45,663 nt of DNA. Source: Gammaproteobacteria bacterium. GTDB taxonomy: Bacteria; Pseudomonadota; Gammaproteobacteria; Pseudomonadales; Azotimanducaceae. The position numbers were made by a program, and so were the translations under genes. The notes beneath the pieces were generated by a model, which worked only from the letters and a program-made list of their open reading frames with translations, was not told where the DNA came from and searched no databases. This document shows positions 38,194 to 45,663 of this stretch, piece after piece. The stretch covers positions 1 to 45,663 of the forward strand of contig VXYV01000017.1 of the NCBI GenBank assembly GCA_009845835.1. Reading direction: 5' to 3'. Positions within the stretch are counted from its first letter, which is position 1. The number at the start of each line of letters is the position of its first letter.

Positions 38194-39003
38194 TTAAGGT
38201 TTAACGACTAATGCTCGATTCCAGAAGACTGCTGACTGTTCGACTTCGTGTAGGTACATTTCTGCAGACACATCGTGCTGTGTAATACCTCTTGAACAGT
38301 TTACAACAATCCCTAAGCCGTCTTGTCGACGCGCTAGACGCCGTACTTCAGCTGTGTCGCCCCCCTGTGCACCCACTCCCGGAATCAGTAACCAGACATC
38401 GGGCGCGGTTTGTCGAACTCGCTCCAATGCGTCCAAGTGAGTTGCACCCACTACTAGCATGGTGTTTTCTCGTGCAAGTCGTTGCACGTGCTCGGCGATC
38501 CGCAAATAGACAGGTTCTGGTTCACCAATCGTCTGTATCCAATTCGAACCAGGATTACTGGTTCTACACAGGATGAACACACCCTTTTCTTCGTATGACA
38601 AAAATGGTTCAACAGTATCCCAACCCATAAACGCATTAACAGTCACGGCATCAGCTTCAAAACGATGAAAAGCTTCACTTGCATACCGTGCCGAGGACGA
38701 CCCGATATCGTTTCGTTTAGCATCAAGAATTACCGGTAATCCTGGGTATTCGGCATGCACCCAACGAATGAATGTAGCCAATTGTTGCTCTTGGCCAACT
38801 GCACCAAAAAATGCGTGATTTGTCTTTAAAGCACAGCAGTAAGGTGCTACTCTTTCGACAATACTTTTACAAAAATCTAAGAACCTGTCTGCAGTTTGCG
38901 GGTACAGCTGTTCAACAAGCGCCGGTGTTGGATCAATTCCAACACATAGAAAGGAGTTACTAGTCCAACACTGACTAGTTATGGTTTGGTGAAACGAAAC
39001 TAT
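38194..39003 (-). CDS. pyrF: Orotidine 5'-phosphate decarboxylase, with apparent AUA start
   Basis: This enzyme decarboxylates OMP to UMP in pyrimidine synthesis. Motifs: LCVGIDPTPAL near the N-terminus, ALKTNHAFFGA, the catalytic LDAKRNDIGSS, VNAFMGWDT, and PGVGAQGGD for phosphate binding. The only conventional start in this frame is a TTG at 38781, which would delete the CVGIDP and KTNHAFF regions. The frame is open up to 39018, and homology begins right after an ATA at 39001-39003, which overlaps the ribE stop as ATAG. A GAGGTGG lies four bases before the ATA. From there the protein is 269 residues, the normal length for the longer (type 2) family. I therefore place the start at the ATA. 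A mutated or misread ATG is the alternative. Confidence 0.85.
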   Translation of the reverse strand: MVSFHQTITSQCWTSNSFLCVGIDPTPALVEQLYPQTADRFLDFCKSIVERVAPYCCALKTNHAFFGAVGQEQQLATFIRWVHAEYPGLPVILDAKRNDIGSSSARYASEAFHRFEADAVTVNAFMGWDTVEPFLSYEEKGVFILCRTSNPGSNWIQTIGEPEPVYLRIAEHVQRLARENTMLVVGATHLDALERVRQTAPDVWLLIPGVGAQGGDTAEVRRLARRQDGLGIVVNCSRGITQHDVSAEMYLHEVEQSAVFWNRALVVKP

Positions 39004-39647
39004 GAATCCACCTCGTTATTGATTGGCAAGTTGCTTACACCAGAATTTTGTAGGTAATTTTCAACAGTCGATATTATTGTCTGAGTTTGTGAGTCGATCT
39101 CAAGATTCAATGAGGTACCAACACGCGCTAATCCTAAATTAGTTCGGCGTAGTGTTTCTGGTATCAAATACACTAAACCTAATCCAGTCTGTCGGGAATA
39201 CTCAGCCAGGGTCAAACTCACTCCATTAAGTGCAATAAATCCTTTCGGGAATAAGAAACGTCGCCAATTGATTGGAATTTGTACCTCCAATCTAGTTTGT
39301 TCATTTTGACTAGTTACAGAATTAACTAGCGCTAACCCAGCGATGTGTCCTGACAAGAGATGTCCGCCGATTTCGTCGCCTAGTTTTAATGAACGTTCGA
39401 CATTGATCCAATCCGCAGTCGTTAACTCACCTAGATTAGTTGTCCGCAGAGTTTGATCGACGACTTCGAATGAAACTGTCGAATTTTCAATTGCTACGGC
39501 GGTCAGGCAGACACCATTGATAGCCACGGACTGGCCCGCTTCTAAGTGAGTTACAAGCTCCCCTAGTTCGATAACTAAACGTACCGGATTGTTCTCAGTG
39601 GTCAGCGAATGAACTTGACAAAAAGCATGTACGATTCCAGAGAACAT
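39000..39647 (-). CDS. ribE: Riboflavin synthase, alpha chain
   Basis: This 215-residue enzyme dismutates two lumazine molecules to riboflavin. It has the classic start MFSGIV and two homologous beta-barrel halves. The first has VAINGVCLTAV (about 41-51) and GGHLLSGHI at its end; the second has IALNGVSLTLAE. The stop overlaps the proposed pyrF start by two bases. The C-terminal 20 residues are polar and poorly conserved, as is usual. It is the first gene of the ribE-pyrF pair; no other rib genes are present. The gene is often called ribE or ribC. Confidence 0.93.
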   Translation of the reverse strand: MFSGIVHAFCQVHSLTTENNPVRLVIELGELVTHLEAGQSVAINGVCLTAVAIENSTVSFEVVDQTLRTTNLGELTTADWINVERSLKLGDEIGGHLLSGHIAGLALVNSVTSQNEQTRLEVQIPINWRRFLFPKGFIALNGVSLTLAEYSRQTGLGLVYLIPETLRRTNLGLARVGTSLNLEIDSQTQTIISTVENYLQNSGVSNLPINNEVDS

Positions 39648-39812
39648 TCAGGGCTGTACATAGACGGTTGAGTTCAAAATACAGCTACGAGAAACGGTTT
39701 GAAACAGCAATTGGCAAAGTACACTTTCGCTACCAACAAAGTTGCCAAATGCTTTGACTTATTCAGGCAAGTAGCCTCACGTGTTTACCGATCGCAGTGA
39801 GATGCGAGCAAT

Positions 39813-41396
39813 CTAAGTCGACGATTGTTGACGTTTGCGTTTTTCTTCGAGGTAATCTCGTTCTTGTTGTTCGACTTCCTCTCGATATTCTATTCGCTTT
39901 TCTAAAGACTTAATGTAATTCAGGTAACTCTTGGCTTTCTTCTCGGTTTCCTCGTCTTCTTCACGTATTGCTTCTTTACGAATATTTGTAAGAGACTTTG
40001 TTGCACCTTTCAAATCACCTGTTTCAATCATACAAATTGATTGTAGAATTCTTACCGCCGGAACATTTCGAAGAACTTTTTGCTCTTTGTTCAGCTCAAT
40101 TGCTTTGGCGGCCGCGTCAACGCAGTCGGCAGGTCTTTTACTCCTCAAGTATCGCATGGCAATTTGATGATAGACTTTAGCATCTTTCTCTACTTCGAGG
40201 AAATTTTCAAGGTACTCAATGGCGCGGTCTTCTTCTCGACTCAAACTAGCATATTGTCCCAGGGTCTTGTGAACTTTAGAATCTACTTCTACGCTCTCAG
40301 CATCAATTTCTACCTCTAGTATCCATAGGGCACGAATCGCTGAAAACGTCCCGCCAAGCTTTTGTGCAAAACTGATGATGAGATCGGAAGTATCGAGATA
40401 ACCAGCCCAATAAGCAGCTTCCAATGCGTAAACGGACTCATCCAATCGCTCTAGTGCCGCAAGGGATTGGTGCATTCCAAGAAAATATTCCTTCTTGGGA
40501 TGATTAGTTGCGAGGAATTGCCAAATTTCAAGGGATTCCTCGAACTGCTCAAGCCGATCATGCGCTGCTACCAACATTCTCCACCAACTTTCACGAATAA
40601 CTTCTATTCCTGGGATTTCAGCCTCTGGAACCGGTTCTTCACCATATTGTATTTGAAGTTCAGCTAAGGCTTCTTCTTGTGCTTTTTCGATGGCGACGTT
40701 CACCCAATGAGTAACTTGCTCAAGATGAGGTTGCATTTTGGGTCTATACGAGTCGAAGATCTCATCTCGCAGTTCTTTTTTCTCAACTGCTTCTAAACCA
40801 ATAGTGCGACGATCGAATTCTTCATAAGCTTGTTCCTCAATCTGATACGACAGTGCCCAATGAACGTTCGCGAAAAAGAAAACATGCTTTGAGCTATGAT
40901 TTAACGCCAAATCCATCCATTGCATCAGATATTCTAAAGTCTCTTCATAATCTCCCCGCTGAAAGGCATACTGCGCGATTTGATAAAGCAAACCCTCTTC
41001 TACGTGATAAGGTATTTCTTCACGATGTTCGAGAGCTTGCATTAAATATTCCACAGCTAAGTCTTCTCGACTAGTCTCGTTTGCCCACCAAACCAAATTT
41101 CTATAGATATTGGCGATTTCATTACCGTTTAATCCTCGCGGCCGACTGATCATCCGGTCTAAGAGTTCTTTGGCTTTATCGAGTTCTCCTTCATCCATCA
41201 ACTCAGCGACACGGGATAGCTTTTCGTATGTTTCAAGAGACATCGGTTGCACATCCCGTTCGGGACGTGGATCTTCGTCCCTGGATGACTGAGCCATTAA
41301 CATGGACGCAGGATTGAGCACACCGTCGTAGGCAAACAGTAATCCAAACGTAATTGCGAGTAACCAATAAACTACTCGTGCTCTAGTCATTCTCAA
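39813..41396 (-). CDS. Membrane-anchored TPR protein of the TonB2-type operon
   Basis: This 527-residue protein has an N-terminal hydrophobic segment (about 9-25) and then a long, acidic, almost wholly helical region with several degenerate tetratricopeptide repeats. Examples are YAFQRGDYEETLEYLMQWMD, and LGQYASLSREEDRAIEYLENFL. A charged coiled tail rich in Glu, Arg and Lys ends the chain. TPR genes commonly close DUF3450-TtpC-ExbB-ExbD-TonB operons, and this one lies in the expected place and strand. It probably scaffolds or stabilises the TonB complex on the periplasmic side. It is separated from tonB by a 250-base gap holding a tonB remnant. Confidence 0.8.
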   Translation of the reverse strand: MRMTRARVVYWLLAITFGLLFAYDGVLNPASMLMAQSSRDEDPRPERDVQPMSLETYEKLSRVAELMDEGELDKAKELLDRMISRPRGLNGNEIANIYRNLVWWANETSREDLAVEYLMQALEHREEIPYHVEEGLLYQIAQYAFQRGDYEETLEYLMQWMDLALNHSSKHVFFFANVHWALSYQIEEQAYEEFDRRTIGLEAVEKKELRDEIFDSYRPKMQPHLEQVTHWVNVAIEKAQEEALAELQIQYGEEPVPEAEIPGIEVIRESWWRMLVAAHDRLEQFEESLEIWQFLATNHPKKEYFLGMHQSLAALERLDESVYALEAAYWAGYLDTSDLIISFAQKLGGTFSAIRALWILEVEIDAESVEVDSKVHKTLGQYASLSREEDRAIEYLENFLEVEKDAKVYHQIAMRYLRSKRPADCVDAAAKAIELNKEQKVLRNVPAVRILQSICMIETGDLKGATKSLTNIRKEAIREEDEETEKKAKSYLNYIKSLEKRIEYREEVEQQERDYLEEKRKRQQSST

Positions 41397-41441
41397 ACTC
41401 CCTGAATTCCTTTTAATTTAACTTAATAATCTCAACAGCTC

Positions 41442-41636
41442 TCAATCGTTAGTGTTCGACCTTTCAATTTCTAATTGAAAGATGATCCGATATTGGACTC
41501 CGTTCACACGTACCGGGTGTCCGTTCACGACCTTAGGTTTGAAACGCATCTCTTGGGCCGCTCTTATGGCTTCGTCGTCGAACAGTCGTTTCGGCTTAGC
41601 ATCTACGACAGACAAAGGTTGTGTTTCAACAACGTA
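41442..41636 (-). pseudogene. Remnant of a second TonB C-terminal domain
   Basis: Directly behind tonB and in the same frame, separated by its TAA and a further TAG, 64 codons read like the end of a TonB protein (VVDAKPKRLFDDEAIRAAQ, then MRFKPKVVNGHPVRVNGV and YRIIFQLE). They align with the last part of tonB (VTDAEPKGVFDSAAKKAAE, FRFKPRVVNEKNIRVTGV, YKITFEL) but differ at many positions. No start codon or ribosome binding site is present. It is therefore an old partial tandem duplicate or the tail of a deleted tonB paralogue. Confidence 0.75.
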
Positions 41637-41645
41637 CTAATGCGT

Positions 41646-42260
41646 TTAGTTGTCGTCCAACTCAAAGGTAATCTTATATGGTACCCCAGTAACACGAATA
41701 TTTTTTTCGTTCACCACTCGGGGCTTAAAACGAAACTTCTCTGCGGCTTTTTTGGCGGCACTGTCAAAAACACCTTTTGGTTCTGCATCGGTGACGACAA
41801 CGTTTTCAACAGTACCAGTCTCAGTTACGTCGAACTTGACGTGGACCCACCCTTCAAGCTCAAGTTGCAAAGCTCGCCGTGGATAAATCGGGGCAACTAC
41901 GAAAATTGGTTGATAGTCACCATCAGAAGTATATCCACCGGGGTCCGCTTCTACCGGGCCCACATCAACCTGAACATCGATTGGCGTCCCAATCGAGCCA
42001 CCATCTTCGAGTGATATTTCCGGATCCGGTAAATCGGGAGGCATTTCCTCGATATCTGGTGGTTTTTCCAATCTCAGATCCTCACGCACTGGTGCAACGT
42101 CGTCCAAGAGCTTAACAAATTCCAAATTACGGTATGTGACATCCTCGTTCAAAGGATTCTTGTCCGTTGAGATCACAGCTTGCATGACCCAAAGTAAACC
42201 AATCGTAACAATCGCGCCAGCACAAAGTCCGACACTGTATCGTTCAATCATTTTTTGCAT
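41646..42260 (-). CDS. tonB: TonB-type energy transducer
   Basis: This 204-residue periplasm-spanning protein has an N-terminal membrane anchor (about 10-31, with a Ser in the helix), a short proline-rich linker (PPDIEEMPPDLPDPE) and a C-terminal TonB domain (YPRRALQLELEGWVHVKFDV, FRFKPRVVN, ITFELDDN). It transmits proton-motive force from ExbB-ExbD to outer-membrane transporters. Its short linker is typical of TonB2-type proteins. It follows exbD after 28 bases in the operon. Confidence 0.92.
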   Translation of the reverse strand: MQKMIERYSVGLCAGAIVTIGLLWVMQAVISTDKNPLNEDVTYRNLEFVKLLDDVAPVREDLRLEKPPDIEEMPPDLPDPEISLEDGGSIGTPIDVQVDVGPVEADPGGYTSDGDYQPIFVVAPIYPRRALQLELEGWVHVKFDVTETGTVENVVVTDAEPKGVFDSAAKKAAEKFRFKPRVVNEKNIRVTGVPYKITFELDDN

Positions 42261-42288
42261 AGTTCGGTCCTCACTTAGTGATTCACAA

Positions 42289-42696
42289 TCAATTAGGTTC
42301 GGTCGCTAAAGATACGTTGGGTATTTTCGCACCTCTTGCAGCATTCAATACGACCCTTATTTTTTCGAAGTCGGCATTCACATCTGGCTTTATCACAAGG
42401 TCACCCTTGGGATTTTCCGCGTGAAGTCTTTCGATTTGCGCACGCACATGATCTGGATCAACCCGTTTCTTATCGATCATGATGTCGCCATTAGCAGTAA
42501 TACCCACTAATACACTGACCGTAGGTTTGGGCCTTGAAGTCACTGCTTCAGCCAGTCTCGGATCAGCGCCAGTTTGTTTAATAAAAGTTGCCGTTACGAT
42601 GAAAAAGATCAACATAATAAAGACTACATCAAGCATCGGTGTCAAGTTGATGTCGCTTTCGTCGTCAGCCGACGATCTTTGTTTTCCTAGTGTCAT
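42289..42696 (-). CDS. exbD: Biopolymer transport protein ExbD
   Basis: This protein has 135 residues: a short cytoplasmic lead, one transmembrane helix INLTPMLDVVFIMLIFFIV with the proton-carrying Asp (D23), and a periplasmic domain ending VSLATEPN. It works with ExbB to power TonB. Twelve bases separate it from exbB, and the next gene is tonB, so the three form the motor core of the operon. Confidence 0.94.
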   Translation of the reverse strand: MTLGKQRSSADDESDINLTPMLDVVFIMLIFFIVTATFIKQTGADPRLAEAVTSRPKPTVSVLVGITANGDIMIDKKRVDPDHVRAQIERLHAENPKGDLVIKPDVNADFEKIRVVLNAARGAKIPNVSLATEPN

Positions 42697-42708
42697 AACT
42701 TAGTTTCT

Positions 42709-43221
42709 CTAGTGATCTAGTGTTAACGCCTGATCTAATAATTCCGTTTCTGTGTTAATCTTACGTCGAAGGAAAGTCGATCCCATAATACCCGAAAGCG
42801 AAGCAATCATGCCAGACATTGTCGGAATCGTCGCCGCCGATACACCAGCCGCCATTGATCGGGCATTTCCACCTTGCGTCGCCATGGCATCAAAGACTTG
42901 AATCATACCCGTCACGGTCCCTAAAAGTCCAAGTAACGGACACAGTGTGATACAGGTCAAGATAATGGGCATACTACCGCGAATTTTTGACTTAGCGTCC
43001 GATAACAATGCTGTACGTATAACGTGCGCAGACCACGACGTCCGTTCGTCACGATTCTCCCAATTGGTGAGAACACCATTGGACATCGCCTTGTGTTCAC
43101 GAAAAAAATACCAGAATCGTTCTAGAATCAACATCCACATAACGAACGTCGTAGCGGCAATGAGCAGAATCACATCGCCGCCTTGGTCAAAGAACCTTGT
43201 AATGTCTAAATACAGTTCCAT
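42709..43221 (-). CDS. exbB: ExbB-type proton channel subunit
   Basis: This 170-residue MotA/TolQ/ExbB protein has three membrane helices: one near the N-terminus (VILLIAATTFVMWMLILERF) and two in the conserved C-terminal half (LLGLLGTVTGMIQVFDAMA and the AATIPTMSGMIASLSGIMG region). It matches the short ExbB2 of TonB2 systems and pairs with the larger TtpC-like protein encoded just upstream. Its role is the stator channel around ExbD. Confidence 0.93.
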   Translation of the reverse strand: MELYLDITRFFDQGGDVILLIAATTFVMWMLILERFWYFFREHKAMSNGVLTNWENRDERTSWSAHVIRTALLSDAKSKIRGSMPIILTCITLCPLLGLLGTVTGMIQVFDAMATQGGNARSMAAGVSAATIPTMSGMIASLSGIMGSTFLRRKINTETELLDQALTLDH

Positions 43222-43252
43222 TGCTTCGCCTCTAAACGAATATTAACCGATT

Positions 43253-44761
43253 TTAGGAAGTTTCGCGAATCGGTGTACCTCGGTCTTCAGCATGCTGTGC
43301 AATGATCCCTTCCGATTGTTCGTCTAAAACATGAATAACCGAACGACTGAATTGGGATGTTAATGCATGTAGCAAAACAGTTGGAATCGCAACACAAAGA
43401 CCTAGCACAGTGGTCATTAGTGCTGTAGAAATACCACCCGCCATAATCTTAGGATCTCCGGTTCCAAACAACGTAATGGCTTGGAAAGTCTGAATCATAC
43501 CAATTACTGTACCAAGTAACCCCATTAGAGGTGCGACTACGGAGATCACCTGCACAATCGAAATGTGTCTCGTCAGTACTGGCATTTCCGAGAGAATAGC
43601 TTCTCCCATTTTTAACTGTAACGTCTCATTATCTACATCCCGATTACTGTGATAGATTGTCAATAACCTACCCAACGGATTGTCGTCTCGAGGATTCTCG
43701 AGATCTTGACGTTGCGCAGTAACTTTACGACCAATGAAGAACAAAATAATCATTCGAGTCACAGCCAGTATGACCCCAATAATTCCGACGAGAATAATGA
43801 TCGATCCGACGGTCCCTCCCTGCCCATCACAAAACGGCAAAAAACAACTACCATTCATAATTCCACCAAACGGAGACCCCACCATTTCTCCCAAGGTCGC
43901 ACGCTCAGTTTCCAAGCTAAGTAAACCACCTCGAGTTGGATCAATCGCAAACGCGACGACCTCACCTGGTCTAGCACGACTCATACGTTTTGCGGTACTA
44001 GCAAACTCAGCAGATGGTTGTCGTGGTAACTCGACGATTTTTTGCAATGTCGTATCAAAATTGACGTAGCCATCTCGAGAGACAATGTTGAACGCACCAA
44101 CACGTAGCAAGGGAGTCTTTACTTGGTTTCCACTGTGAGTTGTAACTTCACCAGTGAATCGAGAGACACGGCCTGTTTCATTGATGTGCTGTTGTAGATA
44201 GTAGAAGACCATGGTTAATTCATCAATGGTTGCCAAATCGGAACTAGTCCCCATTTTCACGGCTAGATCACCCAAAAACTCACCACGTTCAGGGGGTAAC
44301 TCCCCACTGACTACAGAGGCATTAAACACTCCACGGGTATCGCCAGCTACCTGTTGAATGACGCCAAATAACTCTCTTAATGTACCTAATTTTGTATCAA
44401 GTTCTTCTTGCTTATTGGCAATTTCAATTTTGTTGTCTTCGAATTGCTCTTCGAGGTCTTTTCCGATACCTTGTTGTCGAACGAGTTCATCTTCAGTTTG
44501 TTTCAACAATGTTTGTTGATCATTAGCTCGACGTTGAAAGTCTAGAACACGTTGTTCGTGCATATTGTTTTCAGTTATACGACCTTCTTTAATATTCTCT
44601 AAGAGTTCGTCTAAACTAGCAGCTTGGTTAATCGTAAGTCCCGAGTCAATCAAGGCATTTGAAGACTCGGTTGATTCATCATTTTCCTGGGCTGAAACAT
44701 AAAATGCTGTCAACATCGATACAGCAAGGAATAAAAAGCAGCGTGTCATAACAGAATTCAT
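43253..44761 (-). CDS. ttpC: TtpC-like ExbB homologue with large periplasmic N-terminal domain
   Basis: This 502-residue protein joins a signal peptide (to about residue 24, VSAQ), a long coiled-coil periplasmic region (about 70-140, rich in Glu and Gln), a folded domain, a membrane helix (SIIILVGIIGVILAV) and a C-terminal MotA/TolQ/ExbB domain (APLMGLLGTVIGMIQTF, TTVLGLCVAIPTVLLHAL). This is the layout of TtpC, the fourth component needed by Vibrio TonB2 systems. GAGGAG lies nine bases before the ATG, inside the end of the DUF3450 gene. Symbol use follows Vibrio and is by homology of architecture and context. Confidence 0.88.
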   Translation of the reverse strand: MNSVMTRCFLFLAVSMLTAFYVSAQENDESTESSNALIDSGLTINQAASLDELLENIKEGRITENNMHEQRVLDFQRRANDQQTLLKQTEDELVRQQGIGKDLEEQFEDNKIEIANKQEELDTKLGTLRELFGVIQQVAGDTRGVFNASVVSGELPPERGEFLGDLAVKMGTSSDLATIDELTMVFYYLQQHINETGRVSRFTGEVTTHSGNQVKTPLLRVGAFNIVSRDGYVNFDTTLQKIVELPRQPSAEFASTAKRMSRARPGEVVAFAIDPTRGGLLSLETERATLGEMVGSPFGGIMNGSCFLPFCDGQGGTVGSIIILVGIIGVILAVTRMIILFFIGRKVTAQRQDLENPRDDNPLGRLLTIYHSNRDVDNETLQLKMGEAILSEMPVLTRHISIVQVISVVAPLMGLLGTVIGMIQTFQAITLFGTGDPKIMAGGISTALMTTVLGLCVAIPTVLLHALTSQFSRSVIHVLDEQSEGIIAQHAEDRGTPIRETS

Positions 44762-44766
44762 ATTTC

Positions 44767-45561
44767 TTACTCCTCAGGAATTAGTATTGGAACACGGAAA
44801 AGACCACCAGTCATGGTTTTATTGGCCATTTTTAATCCGTTACGTACATGCGCGGTATAGCTATTGTCAAGTGCTTCCCAATCGCGCACACCTTCTGCTG
44901 GATTCCACCAACCGGTATGTTTCCCGTCGGTGGTCTGATACATTAACGCGATTCTGCCTACTCGCAAGATATCCACATCAAATTTATTTCCATTGATTTC
45001 GAAGTTCTCAGCCCGCGTCGCATCCATAGTTCTACCGTACTCAGATTCGATGCGGAAACCGCGCAAAATCTGGGAAAATTTTTCTGAATTAGATACTCCT
45101 GGATCCGTCAGCATATCTCTTAACTTGAGCACACGATCGGTCCGTGCTTCGTAAAGGAACGGTAAGTCGTTTTCAATTAACTGATCTAGTGCTTCAACCA
45201 TCTCGAACATCAAGGGAACGATATCGCGTTGAATACTCGTGACCTCTTCAATGGACTCATTGAGTGTTTGTAATTCATCGTTTTGTCTGTTAACCAGCAG
45301 TTGCCTACTTCTGTTGTACACCTTCTGTCCATCGACAGCGTGGAGTACGCTTTCGTATTTTGCAACGGCTTTCCCGATTTCATCGTCGAGATGATCAACT
45401 TGTGCTTGCGCCGCGATTGCATCTTCATTCATTTGTTTCGCAACATCAAAAATATCCTCCAGCGTTGCCTGTGCGAACAGACTTCCGCTGAGAAGTACAA
45501 AGGTTGCGACCAGAATGCATTGAATTCGGGTGTTACAGTTCTCTCTTCCCAAATGGGTCAT
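44767..45561 (-). CDS. DUF3450 family exported coiled-coil protein
   Basis: From the ATG at 45561 this is 264 residues. AAGGAG six bases upstream favours this start over an ATG at 45576. A signal peptide ends near LSGSLFAQ. A long coiled coil follows (about 35-110), and then the conserved domain with LPFLYEARTDRVLKLRDML, FRIESEYGRTMD, LRVGRIALMYQT and TGWWNP, all typical of DUF3450. The family regularly leads TonB2-type operons, as here, and is thought to act with TtpC; its exact role is not established. Five bases separate it from ttpC. Confidence 0.9.
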   Translation of the reverse strand: MTHLGRENCNTRIQCILVATFVLLSGSLFAQATLEDIFDVAKQMNEDAIAAQAQVDHLDDEIGKAVAKYESVLHAVDGQKVYNRSRQLLVNRQNDELQTLNESIEEVTSIQRDIVPLMFEMVEALDQLIENDLPFLYEARTDRVLKLRDMLTDPGVSNSEKFSQILRGFRIESEYGRTMDATRAENFEINGNKFDVDILRVGRIALMYQTTDGKHTGWWNPAEGVRDWEALDNSYTAHVRNGLKMANKTMTGGLFRVPILIPEE

Positions 45562-45663
45562 AAAGACTCCTTCCATTCCTGTACTGTACTAAACTTAGAA
45601 CAAGCTATTTATTTCTTTGACCGCTATAACTGTCGCCGATTATCCAATAATCTCAACGGGTAA

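Noticed and set aside
38194-38781. A 195-residue truncated PyrF starting at TTG 38781
   Set aside because: Homology and an open frame extend 74 codons upstream to a well-placed ribosome binding site. The short form lacks essential motifs.
45283-45663. A plus-strand frame running off the right end of the window
   Set aside because: It is antisense to the DUF3450 gene, is poorly composed and lacks initiation signals.
1-45663. CRISPR arrays, prophage genes, integrases, rRNA or replication origins
   Set aside because: I looked for regularly spaced repeats, phage structural or integrase motifs, rRNA core sequences and DnaA-box clusters, and found none.

Overview
This window looks like a chromosomal segment of a moderately AT-rich gammaproteobacterium, probably a free-living aquatic one. 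The lineage call rests on gene families and order: uvrC-pgsA-tRNA-Cys, glutaryl-CoA dehydrogenase, riboflavin synthase followed by pyrF, and a TonB2-type energy-transduction operon (DUF3450, TtpC, ExbB, ExbD, TonB, TPR protein). No species can be named from the sequence alone.

Layout. 1-1.5 kb: an unrecognised envelope protein. 1.55-2.2 kb: a gene-poor stretch with serial hairpins, a near-consensus sigma70 promoter and fragments of small reading frames. 2.2-6.1 kb (minus): a coupled DNA-repair pair, a FAN1-like VRR-NUC nuclease and an XPD/DinG-type helicase carrying a RecB-like nuclease domain. 6.3-8.8 kb: an acyl-CoA ligase converging on a phosphopantetheinyl transferase, then tRNA-Leu(UAG). 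9.4-29.0 kb: three tandem copies of a giant (about 2000 residue) secreted thioester alpha-2-macroglobulin. Copy 1 is split by a one-base frameshift. Copy 2 is intact. Copy 3 is broken by an IS5-family insertion, a nonsense codon and a frameshift. 29.16-29.47 kb: tRNA-Leu(UAA) interrupted by a 224-nt group I intron. 29.5-33.2 kb (minus): hydantoinase/oxoprolinase subunits B and A. 33.4-34.3 kb: a PRPP synthetase. 34.3-38.1 kb (minus): tRNA-Cys, pgsA, uvrC, gcdH. 38.2-39.6 kb (minus): pyrF and ribE. 39.8-45.6 kb (minus): the TonB2-type operon.

How the parts work together. The A2M genes encode periplasmic or outer-membrane protease traps. Their sequence is conserved around the CWEQ thioester but differs in the putative bait segment, as expected for inhibitors with different protease targets. 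No pbpC partner is present. The TonB2-type operon would energise outer-membrane transporters. The nuclease and helicase would act in DNA-crosslink or structure repair. The rest is core metabolism.

Most noteworthy: the tandem, partly decaying A2M array with divergent bait regions; the self-splicing intron in tRNA-Leu(UAA); pyrF, whose only well-placed start is an AUA overlapping the ribE stop; an in-frame remnant of a second TonB C-terminal domain behind tonB; and the unexplained structured region at 1.6-2.1 kb. All calls are by reading; no search or alignment program was run.
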